A stretch of DNA of 64,000 nucleotides from Crotophaga sulcirostris (lineage: Eukaryota; Chordata; Aves; Cuculiformes; Crotophagidae), in NCBI GenBank assembly GCA_013397455.1, contig VYZB01000347.1:124001-188000 (forward strand). Reading direction: 5' to 3'. Position 1 is the stretch's first letter. Each line of letters begins with the position of its first letter. Below are positions 1 to 10,910 of this stretch, in pieces. The notes beneath the pieces were generated by a model, which ran no database searches, was not told the origin of the DNA, and saw only the letters and a list, made by a program, of their open reading frames with translations. Both the position numbers and the translations under genes were made by a program.

Positions 1-1823
1 GGTCTCCCCTAAACAAACAAACCAGTAAATACTTAAAATTTCAAAGGCATTATTTTTCCTTATTTGCACATTAAAAATAACTAATTATATTACAGTCAAA
101 ATTGGTAGGTGCTTTTAAACTCCTCTGTCACTGAGGTGATAACTCTGTATGTTGAGGTGGATATAGTTGTGTTATATATCTCTGGAAATTAAGTGTATAA
201 TGGAAAAACTCACAGCCTCTTTATTTGCAGCATTCCTATAATAAGTCGAAGAAGCCACACAGTGCCCTTCTATTTCTGAAGCTGAACTTAACTCATGTCA
301 ATAAATCTACAGTTATTACAAGATGCAGCATGAGTAATGTAAACAACTGAAAAAAAAAAACCAACCCAGCACACCAGAGTTTAAAAACAGGACATAAGGA
401 GGGAAAAAAAGTTAACCAGCCATACAATAAAAAGAGAAGAATTGCAACACAAAAGCACTGTGGCAGGCAGTGCCTTGAAATTATCCTTATTAAATGACAG
501 TCCTGCATTTTCCACTCCCTGTAATCAAACATTAGGGTTTATTTATTCCAGATTCATTTGCTTCAAGTAAACCGAGGTCTGTTTTGTTTTGTTATTGTAA
601 ATCCTTTAGAGGTCTCTGTGACCTGCAGACTGAGGTAAAGCAAATGATTTCCATACATCAAGGCTCTCGAAGATGACTTGTGAGTAGGCGTTGCACATGG
701 TGAATCCAGTAATCTTGCTCCCCTTGTTACAGGGCGTAGGGGTATGTGGTGACATTGAGCTGTGAGTGTGTGTGAAATAAATGTACAGCAAAGTCTGACC
801 AGGAGTACCCAACTGTTTTGACCCCGGACACACAAACAAAATAGGTTCTTGGCTTGTGGGGTGGGATTTCTGTATGGAATGTAGAAGGGGAGCCCCTGAT
901 AGCTCGTGGGGTGCACCCTATGCAACCACTATGTTTTGCTGGAAAAAAACTACTTGCTTAGGGCAGATAGAAAATATTGTGGGCTTTATCAGTGAGACAA
1001 AAATGGGGTGATTTTATTTACCCTGAGGCCACCTGTTTCTGGCTTTGGTTGAGGATGCGCCCACCCCGTGGATCCCACACCCTGCAGGAAGAGGTGCTGC
1101 TACAGCTCCAGCTAATTTGTCCCCAAACATGGAACCTAAACCAGTTTCAAATCCTGTTATCCTCTCTGTTTCTGCTTATAATTGCATTTTACCTGGATAT
1201 TTGCAGGCCTTCTGTGTAGATAAAGTTTGTTACACGAGGGTCTTAAAGGCTGGACAGAGAGGGCTTGTGTACGTGGGATTTTGGAAAGGGTAAGGGAAAG
1301 GGTTAGGTAAGGGTAAAAAGATAGGAATGAATTGTAATCACCATAAAATCTATGATATGATTTAATGATCATTTTCATGTATGTGCTTATAGCTTAAATT
1401 TATAAAAGGGCCAGACTGCTGCTTTGTTTATTTTTACTTTCTGAAGGGGGGAAAAAAAATCCCAACCTCTGGCAATGTGGTAAATTTTGCGGTGTTTAAA
1501 ATAATTTTTATCCCACTCCAAATGTACAGCATGCATTTTTTTTCTGTTGATCTGTTTAGATGAATACATGTAGGTTTATCGAGTAAACGTTTTCCAAGGT
1601 GTGGAGTGTTTGTTCAGCCAGGAGCTGCTCACCTGGGGACAGGACTGCTGCCTGCCAGGTCAAAACAAAAGGAAACGCTGACCACCAGTGTCCTGGTGTT
1701 GCTCAGCCTGCCCGGGCTCGGTGTCTTGGCAAGCAGAACTGGGCATCCCCATCCATCTGGAAGGTGATGAGAGCCCTGTGGATGCTCTGTGCTCATGGGA
1801 TGGCTCCCTGAAGTGGGTCAGTT

Positions 1824-1878
1824 GGGGGCGGGGGAGCGGGGAAGGGAAGAAGGGAAAAAGAGAAAAGGAAAAAGAAAG
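1824..1878 (+). other. G-quadruplex motif followed by polypurine run
   Basis: Four G-tracts of 5, 5, 4 and 3 Gs are separated by loops of 1, 3 and 2 bases (1824-1846). They run straight into a nearly pure purine strand to about 1878. The pattern satisfies the usual G3+/loop 1-7 quadruplex rule and is homopurine-homopyrimidine. No function is implied by sequence alone. Confidence 0.7.
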
Positions 1879-3650
1879 TAACCTTTTTATCTTTCTTTCC
1901 TTTGGAAGTTGAAGGAATGTACTAGCAAGTCATGTTTTCTCAAGGATGTTTTTCAGCAGTGCTGTTGTTGCTGCTCTAGAGCTGCTGGCATCAGCCTTCC
2001 TGGGGAGGATGGGATGGGGGTTACAGCATGGGAATTTTCACTTTCGCACTCTGGTTCAAGACTTGATGTCAAGAAAGTTTTGGGGAAAAGCGAAAGGTAA
2101 AGCTGAGCCATTAGAGGGCACTTTTGCAATCCTGGAAAAGGAAACTGGTGCTTATTATTTCACTTAGGACTGTTTATTTTGGCGCTCTCTTAAATTCAGT
2201 GATAAACAGCAGGCAAATCCCTCCAGTCAGCAGGAATATATCAATAAAATATTGACTCAGAGTTTAAAAGAAAAGAAAACAAGACGAACTTGTAGAAAAG
2301 GGAAAAAAAGGCATTTAGGAGGTGGCACAGTTTGGAGAATAAGAAATTGCGCAACGTATTTTACGTAGTTTGTATGGCTTTGCAGTGCAGTGCTTGGGCC
2401 TCAGCTTGTACCTGGCTGCTAAAAATTAAACTGGCTTGGAGCATGACACACTGAGACAAGAAAATAATTTGTTGGAAGTTTCCAAGAGCTGGGTAGGAGA
2501 GCAGGAATTCACGTGCTCTCATCTAGCAAGTGCATTTTCTGCAGGACTCTGTCACAGCGATTGCCCAGCAGTGAACTTGTCCAGCAAGAAACATAGGATG
2601 AATAACTGACTTGTTGCTTCCCTCTTGATGTTTTGCGTGAGTAAACTATAGACAACTTAGCTTAAAATTCTGCCAAATCATGGCAAGTGAACTGCAAAAA
2701 CTAAAATCTGTTTATGGAATGGTGTGAAAGGGTGGTATAACACTGATAGCACAGTTCCCCAAAACTCTGAGTGAGTTTTGGATGCCTCTTTGCTGCTGGG
2801 GAATCCTGCTTGTGGAAGTGTCCTGCATGAAAATCGGGCCCATTTTTAGCCTCTGAGGTTGGATATGTGAAAATGAAAGCACTCAAAACCCTATCCAGTT
2901 GTAAAGGAACAAAGATTATAAAACTTTTCTTTTTCAGTAGCAGCTGACAACTTTGCAAACTATTTCATGTATGGATTGGGCCAGTGCTGCTTGTCCAGGC
3001 TGGGCAAGGATCACAGAACTAATCTTAATGTGTCTTTTGTAGTTATTTTTTAAGCCAAAATGATTTTACAGTTAGATAAAGAAATCGGAGACAAATCTGT
3101 ACCTTGTCGCTGCACCACAGTTGTTAAAGGGAACAGAAACACTGCCTACAGGAGTTATTTAAGTGAATTAGCTAGTAAATTATTTAAGAAGTGAAACTTA
3201 GCCTGGGCAGTTTTATAATCAGAAATCGTTTATTTTAATAGAGGTTACATTGCACTGGAACTGACCATGGGAATATATAGGATTGCAATTTCAAAGGGTT
3301 CATGTGGAGGACGCTGTGTGCAGAAAGTGTCAGAGTTTCTTACCTAACCAAATAATCTGTTGTAACTGTTGTGATTAAGTTGAAAAGAATTTCTTCCCTG
3401 TTGGCCAACGATAATAGTTGAAAAATCAATAAACAGCATGTTAGAGCACACAAAACTCATCCTGCTTTGTGCGAGAGGAGATTTCTACTGACTTTGGTGA
3501 CTCAAGCCAGCAAGTATTTTGACTTACAATCTTTGCTCCAAAAGGTCAAATGTCATTCACTTTGCTGATAAGTATCAACACTTCAGTCTGAATTTGACGA
3601 AATATGTCTGTTGTCATCAAAAGCAAAGTCAGGACCTGGCTGGGATAAAC

Positions 3651-3724
3651 TTTGACAGATGCTGAGAAAGTTAAATCAGGATTTAACTTTGACAGATGCT
3701 GGGAAAGCTAAATCAGGATTTAAC
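3651..3724 (+). repeat. Tandem duplication, 2 x 37 bp
   Basis: Two adjacent 37-bp units (3651-3687 and 3688-3724), each beginning TTTGACAGATGCTG, differ at only two positions, both transitions. This is a recent local duplication with no recognisable coding content. Confidence 0.9.
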
Positions 3725-3858
3725 TGTAAGTAGCAATTTTGTGTCTTAGGTAAAATCCTTTACTCCTTCCCCTTCTGTAGGGCTGAGCTCTGCAGTAATC
3801 TGTTATTAAAACATCTCAAACAATAATGAAGCACACAAGTTTACTGCTTTCTCACAAG

Positions 3859-4178
3859 CGGAGGAGGACGAGCAGGCCCTGAGCTCTTCTCTCTGCTGAC
3901 CAATGACAGGACCAAAGGGAGTGGCAGGAAGATGTACCAGGGCAGGCTTAGGTTGGATATTGGGAAAAGGTTCTTCACCCAGAGGGTGGTGGAGCACTGG
4001 AACAACTCCCCCGGGGAAGCAGTCACGGCACCAAGCCTGACAATATTCCAGAAGCATTTGGACAACGTCCTCAGACACATGATGTGAATGTTTGGATTGT
4101 CCTATGCAGGGACAGGAGTTGGACTCGATGATCCTTGTTGAGTCCCTTCCAATTCAAGGCATTCTGTGATTCTGTGAT
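3859..4178 (+). mobile_element. CR1 LINE 3' fragment, sense
   Basis: The sequence matches the 3' part of avian CR1: a stretch resembling the end of the reverse-transcriptase reading frame (key phrase GGAAAAGGTTCTTCACC), then the 3'UTR. It ends in the CR1-specific 8-bp repeat ATTCTGTG x2 at 4161-4176. It is 5'-truncated, as most CR1 copies are. The left boundary is approximate. Confidence 0.88.
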
Positions 4179-5540
4179 TTGAGAACTGTGAGTGTTGAAG
4201 TGTTACAAGCCCGGCAAATGGGGAACCGTGGCCGTGTGTTGCTGTCTCCACGTTATCACTGAATAAATAAGGGTCTTCTCCAACTGCAAAATAACTTTTG
4301 GCATCCTCAGCACAGGCAGGGGTTCTCTGCAAAACAGCAGGACCATCCACTGGCAAGCTTATCGCAGGGCTCCCTGGCATGCTTGTCGCCCGCTCACAGG
4401 GGACATGGAGCTCCTCTACAGTCTCCGTGCCCTCCTGGGAAACTCTTCCAGGTGAACCTCAAGCATTTGATTTCATCCTTCCCATGCTTTTTCAGTCTGG
4501 AAGGGGAGGATCTGGCTGCAAATATAGGAATATGGTGGGCCAGGAAGGAAGAAAACTCAGGACAATGTAGTAGCCCTCAGTGTGAGGGAAGGCACGAGCG
4601 AAAGGAAGCAAAGATAAAATTGCGTCACTTGTAGCTTAGGGTTACTTTGGGATTTGCTACGTATTTTCTCTTCCCTCTTGCATCACTGGTTTCAGTGGGA
4701 AAAATAGAGAGACGAAGGGCAGGGACTGAGCTGGACAGCACAGGTCAAAGAAAACAGTAGAAAGCGGTGCTGGAATGAACTGAGGAAATGGGGTCAGGCA
4801 CAGCAGAGAGGAGGGGAGGGGGTGAGCACGGAGGACTTGCACTGTTGGTGGAAGGAGCAATTAAATGACAATGATGTTAGAGGCAAAAGAAGCCATATGA
4901 GGGTGAAAATAGTCTTCTGTGGGTCTTGCTGGTGTCAGGACACCTGCTGTCCTGCACGTGGCCAGCTGTGTTTCACCGTCCTGGGAGCAGGATGGACCGG
5001 AGGAGAGGCAGATGCTGCAGCCTCCTGTCTGCACATGGTGGAAGGGGAGCTGGAGGCAGCAGGGAGCGGGAATCTGGGAAGATTTTGTTAGGAACTGTGG
5101 GTGAAAAAGAGGGCAAGACCTCGTGCTGTCTGTGGTGAATTCCCACACTTGGGATGCTGGCTCCCACCTGCAGCGGCCTTCAGCAGAGCCATGGTGATGC
5201 TGAGAAGGACAGGGGCTGGCAGGCTGCTGGCCACTTGCCTTTGTGAAGAGGAGGCTGGGAAGGGGCACGTGGGGATTTTGGAGCTGCTGGGGAGAGGAAC
5301 TTTCTGAAAGCTCCCAAAGGGCTGGAGGGAGTGGGCTGGGGCAGGAGGAGGGTTCCACGTGTGACTGCATTAGAGTCCAGTGGCTTCTCTTGGGATTTTG
5401 GAAGGTAAAGTCATGGCAGGGGGAAGGAGGAGGCTGCTGGAGCTTCCCTCAGAGGTGTCTGTTTGTGTTTTTGTGAAGTGCTTGAAGGGGAAGAGTAATT
5501 TTATTATGGCTTAGACTACATCAGGCCACTTCTTACAAAG
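4179..5540. other. Non-coding stretch between CR1 copies
   Basis: From about 4800 to 5470 the sequence becomes GC- and purine-richer but has few CpGs. A 169-codon antisense frame is open at 4861-5370. It has no recognisable domain, low-complexity Ser/Pro-rich composition and no supporting splice or promoter context. I see no gene here. Confidence 0.5.
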
Positions 5541-5969
5541 ATATCCAAGGGCTGGAGCACCTCTGCTATGAGGACAGGCTTAGAGAGTTGGGGTTGTTCA
5601 GCCTGGAGAAGAGAAGGCTCGGGGGACCTCGTAGCTGCTTTCCAGTACCTGAAGGGGCTGCAGGAAAGCTGGGGAGGTACTTTTTACAAGAGCAGGTAGT
5701 GATAGGATGAGGGGGAATGGCTTTACAGTGGGAGAGGGAAGATTTAGATTAGAAATTAGGAAGAAATTCCTCACAGTGAGGGTGGTGAGGCACTGGCAAA
5801 AGTTGCCCAGGGAAGCTGTGGCTGCCCCATCCCTGGAGGTGTTCAAGGCCAAGCTGGATGGGGCCTTGAGCAGTCTGATCCAGTGGGAGGTGTCCCTGCC
5901 CATGGCAGGGGGTTTGGAACTGGATGATCTTTAAGATCCCTTCCAACCCAAACCATTCTGTAATTCTTA
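5541..5969 (+). mobile_element. CR1 LINE 3' fragment, sense
   Basis: About 430 bp of CR1. It begins in the segment reading 'GGGCTGGAGCACCTCTGC', continues through the usual CAGCCTGGAGAAGAGAAGG block and ends at the 3' end near ACCATTCTGTAATTCT. It is 5'-truncated with frame breaks and lies about 0.8 kb upstream of the NDNF start codon, in the same orientation as the gene. Confidence 0.9.
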
Positions 5970-6210
5970 AGGAGCTTTATGTTTGCTAATTTTATACAAA
6001 AGATCAGGGCAAGGTCAAGTGGGGGGGATGGGGGGAGGGAAACCCATGTCAACAGCAGATTTGATCTTAACAGTAAAAAGAAAGAGATTGTTATAAAGCT
6101 GTAGATAACAATGCAGTACAAGGAGTGGTGCAAGGTCACACATTCAGACAAGTAACAAGCAGGTAAAACTGTTCCTGCCAGCTCCTTTGTACCATGCTTC
6201 TCCCCAAAGG

Positions 6211-6513
6211 AGGTTCTAGTGAGGTGGGTGCTGGTCTCTTCTCCCAAGTAACAAGTGATAGGATGAGAGGAAATGGCCTCAGGTTGTGCCAGGGGAGGTT
6301 TAGATTGCATATTAGAAAAATTTCTATACCAAAAGAGTGGTGAAGCATTGGCACAGACTGCCCAGGGAGGTGGAGGAGTCACCTTCCGTGGAGGTGTTCA
6401 AAAAACGTGTAGATGTGGCACTCTGGGACATGGATTAATAGGCACAGTGTTGTTGGGCTGATGATTGGACTGGATGATCTTGGAGGTCTTTTCCAACCTT
6501 AGTGATTCTATGA
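6211..6513 (+). mobile_element. CR1 LINE 3' fragment, sense, close to NDNF exon 2
   Basis: This is a second truncated CR1 copy. It contains the blocks AACAAGTGATAGGATGAG and GATTGGACTGGATGATCTT and ends at GTGATTCTATGAAA. It ends about 225 bp before the NDNF start codon, so it lies in NDNF intron 1 or its 5' flank. Confidence 0.9.
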
Positions 6514-6739
6514 AAGCACAAAGTGCTTGTGTTGTTGTTACAGGTATGCCCACATTTCAGCAGTAAATCAGTCTGTAAGAGCCACATAAGTTTACAGCTT
6601 GCCGAGACAATGACCGCAGCTCACAAATAAAGTGGTGCTTCACCATGGTCTTGCCCACTAGCATGGGACAAGCTGTTGGCAGCTCCTGCTGCCTGTGATG
6701 CAGCCTTCCTCAGGTGGGACTCCCTCTCATTGCTGTAGG

Positions 6740-6927
6740 ATGCTCCTGCTGCGCTGCCCACTGCTGCTGCTGCTGCTGCCGCTCAGCTCCTTGCCCCAGA
6801 AGTTGCCTACCAGAGATGAGGAGCTCTTCCAAATGCAGATCCGGGACAAAGCGTTTTTTCATGATTCATCAGTCATCCCAGATGGAGCCGAAATTAGCAG
6901 CTACCTCTTCCGGGACACCCCTAAAAG
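6740..6927 (+). CDS. NDNF: NDNF coding exon 1 (signal peptide and N-terminus)
   Basis: This exon encodes residues 1-62 and the first two bases of codon 63. The signal peptide contains six consecutive CTG codons (6761-6778). The mature N-terminus probably begins near KLPTRDEELF. The donor is AAAAG|GTATTT, leaving AG of an Arg codon. The 5' end of the exon is not fixed: acceptor-like AGs lie at 6712-6713 and 6737-6738. Confidence 0.95.
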
Positions 6928-9900
6928 GTATTTCTGCCAAGTTCAAACGAGGAAGTTGTACTTTGAAGAGAGTAGCTTTATTTGCTGGGTATTTTGAAAT
7001 AAAAATTGGATCCAAACCAGAAAAACACAAATGCCAGTGTTCTGTCTGGTGAAGTAACTATGAGAGTTTCTAACCCAGTCTGGCCTCTCCACTGAGGATC
7101 TATCCAGTTGATTTGATTTCTGGGACAAGCCTATAGCTCTCACAGACCACAGAATCTCCCTGAAGCAGGGCCACTAATCATGTCTGGAGGCAAAGGGAGC
7201 AGGAAGGAAATTAGGCTCACTCCACCACACTCATCTCTCTTCATTAGTTCATCCTGTGCTTTAAAGAAGCAGTGCAAGCCAGCCTGGTCTGAACTCCCCA
7301 ATTCTCAGCCTCAACCCTATGGGTCAGAAAATTCTGAGGTTAGACTGGAGAAGAACCTGAGGCTCCAAAGAATCAGGGAAGGCTGGCATTGCCACCTTAC
7401 TCCTCATATCACACCCTTCCTTAGGCCTCCTTAACTCTCACCTACTGGCCTTTCCATATTCCCTCTACACACATTTGCCTGTAAGCAATGCTTCTGTTTC
7501 TGTTGCCCCACCAAGATCAACCTTGATCACATCAAATCGGTCCCAGCCAGTTGGCTGCCATCAGAATTTATTTATGTATGGCTCTTTTAACCTTCCCCAG
7601 GTATTTCTTTGTGGTTGAAGAGGACAACACTCCCTTAGCAGTGACAGTGACACCGTGCGATGCCCCTCTAGAGTGGAAACTGAGCGTGCAAGAGCTCCCA
7701 GAGGAAGCCAGTGGAGAAGGTTCAGGTAACAAACAACCAGCGACTTCCCTTGTACCTGCTTTTTACCTGGATTCGGAGCCCCTCAGACCAGTCTCGGTGT
7801 GATGCTGAGTCTCACACAGGCCCATCTTTATGATCTCCTGCTGTTTGGATCTTCAACTCCTGTCCTGCTGTTGTGCAGGAAACTGGCAGTAGGTAGCAAC
7901 AGGACAAGGAAAAGGGCTGTAAAGAAGTAAAAGTAAAAGCTGAGGTTACAGTTACAGAGTGCACTGGATGCTGCCACAACAAAGTGTGTTTGCCCAGAGT
8001 GACTCGGTTTCACGAGAGCTTTGATGTGAGCTGTGCACACAAGATAAGAACCGGAGAGACAGGGCTGGCATTGCAGCAGGGCTGTTTTTGCCCCTTTGAG
8101 GGGACTTGTCTGTAGGCATGGAGTTTATTTGCAGTTAAACGTGTCACTGCTACTGTGGAGAGAAAAGGTCTGTGGCTTCCAGAGCTTCTCACACAAGTGC
8201 TAAACATCATACAGACATGATGTTCATGATCATACAGACATACAGACATGACACACACACCTTTGGCTCCACAGTATTTAGGCACAAAGTTTTATTGTGA
8301 CTAGAGGGCCAAAGCTAAGGACCCAAGCCCAGGAGCAGGCAGCAGAGTCATCTCCCCCTGGGGCGCTGTATGGCATCTCCAAGTTGGGTGCCTGAAATAT
8401 GCTAGTGCAAGGTATTAGCTGCCATTCACGAGACTCTGTGAGTACTGGTCAGGTGCAATTTCTATCACATTTGTTTTTAACCTGAATGCCAAACCAATTT
8501 GCTCTCTGATTTGACAGAAATATCTTCCTCAGAAAATCATAGAATGGTTTAGGTTGGAAAGGGACCTTAAAGATCATCCAGTTCCAATCCCCCTGCTATG
8601 GGCAGGGACACCTCCCATCGGATCAGGCTGCTCAAGACCCCATCCAATGTGACCTTAAACACCTCTAGGAATGGGGCAGCCACCACTTCTCTATTTATTC
8701 CAGTGCCTCACTACCCTCACAGTAAAAAAATTTCTTCCTAATATCACTTTTGTACTTTATGTAGAAGTGTCTGTTAGAGTTTTATTTTCTTGTATTCACA
8801 GATTGCTTCTGTACAAATGTTTTTATTTGCTTATAACCTAGGTGAACCAGAACCTCTTGAGCAACAGAAACAGCAGCAGATTACTAATGAGGAAGGCACA
8901 GAGCTGTTCTCTTATAAAGGCAATGATGTTGAGTACTTCGTGTCCTCCAGTTCTCCATCTGGTTTGTACCAACTGGATCTGCTGTCGACAGAGAAAGACA
9001 CACATTTTAAAGTGTATGCGACCACTACTCCAGAATCAGACCAACCTTATCCTGAACTACCTTATGATCCCAGAATTGATGTCACATCTCTAGGACGTAC
9101 AACAGTGACACTGGCGTGGAAACCGAGTCCCACCGCCTCTTTGCTGAAACAGCCAATTCAGTATTGCATAGTCATCAATAAGGAACACAATTTCAAAAGC
9201 CTCTGTGCTGTTGAAGCCAAGCTCAGTTCTGATGATGCCTTCATGATGGCTCCAAAACCAGGTCTGGACTTCAGTCCATTTGACTTCGCCCATTTTGGCT
9301 TTCCCTCAGACAACAACTCTGGCAGAGAACGTGGTTTCTTAAAATCACCATCAAAGTTTGGGCGCCAAACATTTTCAAAGCCAAGGGTTGATCTGCATAA
9401 AGTTTGTATCGGGAACAAGAACATCTTTACAGTGTCAGACTTGAAGCCTGATACGCAGTACTATTTTGACATGTTTGCAGTAAATACCAACTCTAACATG
9501 AGCACTGCATATGTTGGCACCTTTGCCAGAACAAAGGAGGAGGCTAAACAGAAAACAGTGGAACTGAAGGATGGCAAAGTTACAGATGTATTCATCAAGA
9601 GAAAGGGAGCCAAATTTCTACGTTTTGCTCCCGTTTCATCTCACCAAAAGGTTACCTTCTCTGTTCATTCATGCCTGGATGCTGTTCAGATCCAAGTTAG
9701 AAGAGATGGAAAACTTCTCTTGTCTCAAAATGTGGAGGGTGTGCGGCAGTTCCAGCTTCGGGGAAAAGCAAAAGCTAAATATCTCGTCAGGGTGAAAGGA
9801 AGCAAAAAAGGTGCTTCTATGCTGAAAATACTGGCTACAACAAGGCCTAACAAGCAGTCATTTCCTTCTCTTCCTGAAGATACGCGAATCAAAGCCTTTG

Positions 9901-10238
9901 ACAAACTCCGCACGTGTTCTTCAGTCACGGTGGCATGGCTGGGCACGCAGGAGAGAAACAAATTCTGCATCTACAAAAGGGAAGTGGATGATAACTTCAA
10001 CGAAGAGCAGAAGAAAAGAGAGCAGAACCAGTGCTTGGGTCCAGATACAAGGAAGAAATCGGAAAAGGTTCTCTGTAAATACTTCCACAGCCAGAACATC
10101 CAGAAAGCAGTGACCACAGAGACGATCAGAAGCCTGCAGCCTGGCAAGTCCTACTTGCTGGACGTTTACGTGATAGGGCATGGTGGGCAGTCTGTGAAAT
10201 ATCAGAGCAAGTTGGTGAAAACGAGGAAGTTCTGTTAG
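6740..10238 (+). CDS. NDNF: NDNF, neuron-derived neurotrophic factor (complete coding region, three coding exons)
   Basis: Spliced from 6740-6927, 7601-7725 and 8842-10238 (stop TAG included), giving 569 aa against 568 for the human protein as I recall it. The family is a secreted, glycosylated factor that supports neuron survival and migration and antagonises FGF-receptor signalling, with links to GnRH-neuron disorders. The sequence shows a Leu-rich signal peptide (residues 1 to about 20), a conserved N-terminal region, and two fibronectin type III-like regions at roughly 175-335 and 445-569. An N-glycosylation sequon (N-M-S) sits in the first, and the protein ends in a C-terminal Cys. I chose the start at 6740 because it directly opens the hydrophobic signal sequence and aligns with the family start. 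In-frame ATGs at 6695 and 6698 would add 15 polar residues in front of it. All four internal splice sites are GT-AG and the frame is intact. Identification rests on remembered family sequence and is strong. Confidence 0.97.
6928..7600 (+). other. NDNF: NDNF intron between coding exons 1 and 2
   Basis: A 673-bp intron with a GTATTT donor and a pyrimidine-rich CCTTCCCCAG acceptor. I see no repeat or other gene inside it. Confidence 0.9.
7601..7725 (+). CDS. NDNF: NDNF coding exon 2
   Basis: 125 bp encoding residues 63 (split Arg) to 104, plus the first base of Gly105. It includes the conserved segment YFFVVEEDNTPLAVTV and an acidic Gly/Ser-rich end. The donor is TTCAG|GTAACA. Reading through into the intron would end at a stop in about 25 codons, which supports splicing here. 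Confidence 0.96.
7726..8841 (+). other. NDNF: NDNF intron between coding exons 2 and 3
   Basis: A 1116-bp intron with a GTAACA donor and an ATAACCTAG acceptor. It carries one antisense CR1 fragment at 8534-8745 and a short run of CATACAGACATG-like repeats near 8208-8262. Confidence 0.9.
8534..8745 (-). mobile_element. CR1 LINE 3' fragment, antisense, in NDNF intron
   Basis: On the + strand it opens with the CR1 3' end in reverse complement (TCATAGAATGGTTTAGG). It then continues through the GGGACCTTAAAGATCATCC block and the 'ccctgctatgggcaggga' block, and stops after about 210 bp. It ends about 100 bp before the acceptor of the last NDNF exon. Confidence 0.92.
8842..10238 (+). CDS. NDNF: NDNF terminal coding exon (most of the protein)
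   Basis: This exon encodes residues 105 (split Gly) to 569 and the stop TAG. It holds both fibronectin III-like regions. The first includes VTSLGRTTVTLAWKPSP and SDLKPDTQYYF. The second includes LRTCSSVTVAWLGTQ and ends in VKTRKFC. The frame is open for 464 residues with no break. Confidence 0.97.
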
Positions 10239-10734
10239 TGTCCCTGTACATAGAAATATATGGAACTCTGGTCTGAACACTATCCTACTTCCCAGTATAC
10301 AGATTGACTACTTGCACAGCTGAGAAGTTGTGGCCTGTATTTGTACTGTGTAGAAAAGATATCAACTTGTATATTTATGTTTACATAAGTAATTGTTTGG
10401 AGGAACTGAGGCTGGTGCTCTCTGGTAGCATCGGGCAATGGTATTATTGTGTGTCCAGCGACCCACATGTGATGCTCAGTAGATGTCCAAGGTAGCAGGA
10501 AACCTTGAAGGAACTGGCACTCCTTTGCTTCCATATTGCATGAACTGCTTCTAAATTATTTTATACTTAAAAGGCTGAGGTACATCATTCTTCCACCTTG
10601 TTATTCACCCACAAAACTCACAGATACACACCCTTTCTCTCAGTGTAGATGGTAGGGTTTCTGTAAATTATTTTATAGAGTCTTGTTTTAAATGTTTATG
10701 TTTCTATGATTGTAAACTATTAAAATCTCTCCCC

Positions 10735-10740
10735 AATAAA
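10735..10740 (+). terminator. NDNF: Candidate NDNF poly(A) signal AATAAA
   Basis: A canonical hexamer about 500 bp after the stop codon. Usage is inferred from position only. Confidence 0.6.
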
Positions 10741-10886
10741 ATACAGATCTAAACTAAGTATTAACTGGGCTGCACACAAAGCAGTTTCATTGCTAATGTA
10801 AATTCTTACCTAGTTGATTTTAATGTTTAAATACTGTATGTATTTCATGTACAAAGTTGCCATAACGTTATATTCCTGTACATAAA

Positions 10887-10892
10887 ATTAAA
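10887..10892 (+). terminator. NDNF: Candidate distal NDNF poly(A) signal ATTAAA
   Basis: The commonest variant hexamer, with a T-rich/GT downstream stretch beginning about 15 bp later. It gives a 3'UTR of about 670 bp if used. Confidence 0.5.
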
Positions 10893-10910
10893 AACATTAG
10901 ATTATATATT

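Larger units (their letters stand above)
1..3858. other. Non-coding flank upstream of NDNF, 5' part
   Basis: I recognise no exon in this stretch. Open frames are short (at most about 120 codons) and overlap one another on both strands, as expected by chance. It contains a G-rich quadruplex/polypurine tract near 1824-1878, a weak telomere-like G-rich stretch near 1288-1318 and a 37-bp tandem duplication at 3651-3724. The untranslated first exon and promoter of NDNF may lie here or before the window. I could not locate them from sequence alone. Confidence 0.5.
10239..10910 (+). other. NDNF: NDNF 3' untranslated region
   Basis: AT-rich sequence follows the stop codon. Two candidate poly(A) signals are present, AATAAA at 10735-10740 and ATTAAA at 10887-10892. 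The second is followed by a T/G-rich stretch near 10908-10925 typical of a downstream element. The true 3' end or ends cannot be decided from sequence. Confidence 0.7.

Noticed and set aside
563..925. 120-codon antisense frame
   Set aside because: No similarity to a known protein, two overlapping frames on the same strand, and no promoter or splice context.
4861..5370. 169-codon antisense frame upstream of NDNF
   Set aside because: No recognisable domain, low-complexity Ser/Pro composition, and overlapping frames on both strands. Nothing supports transcription.
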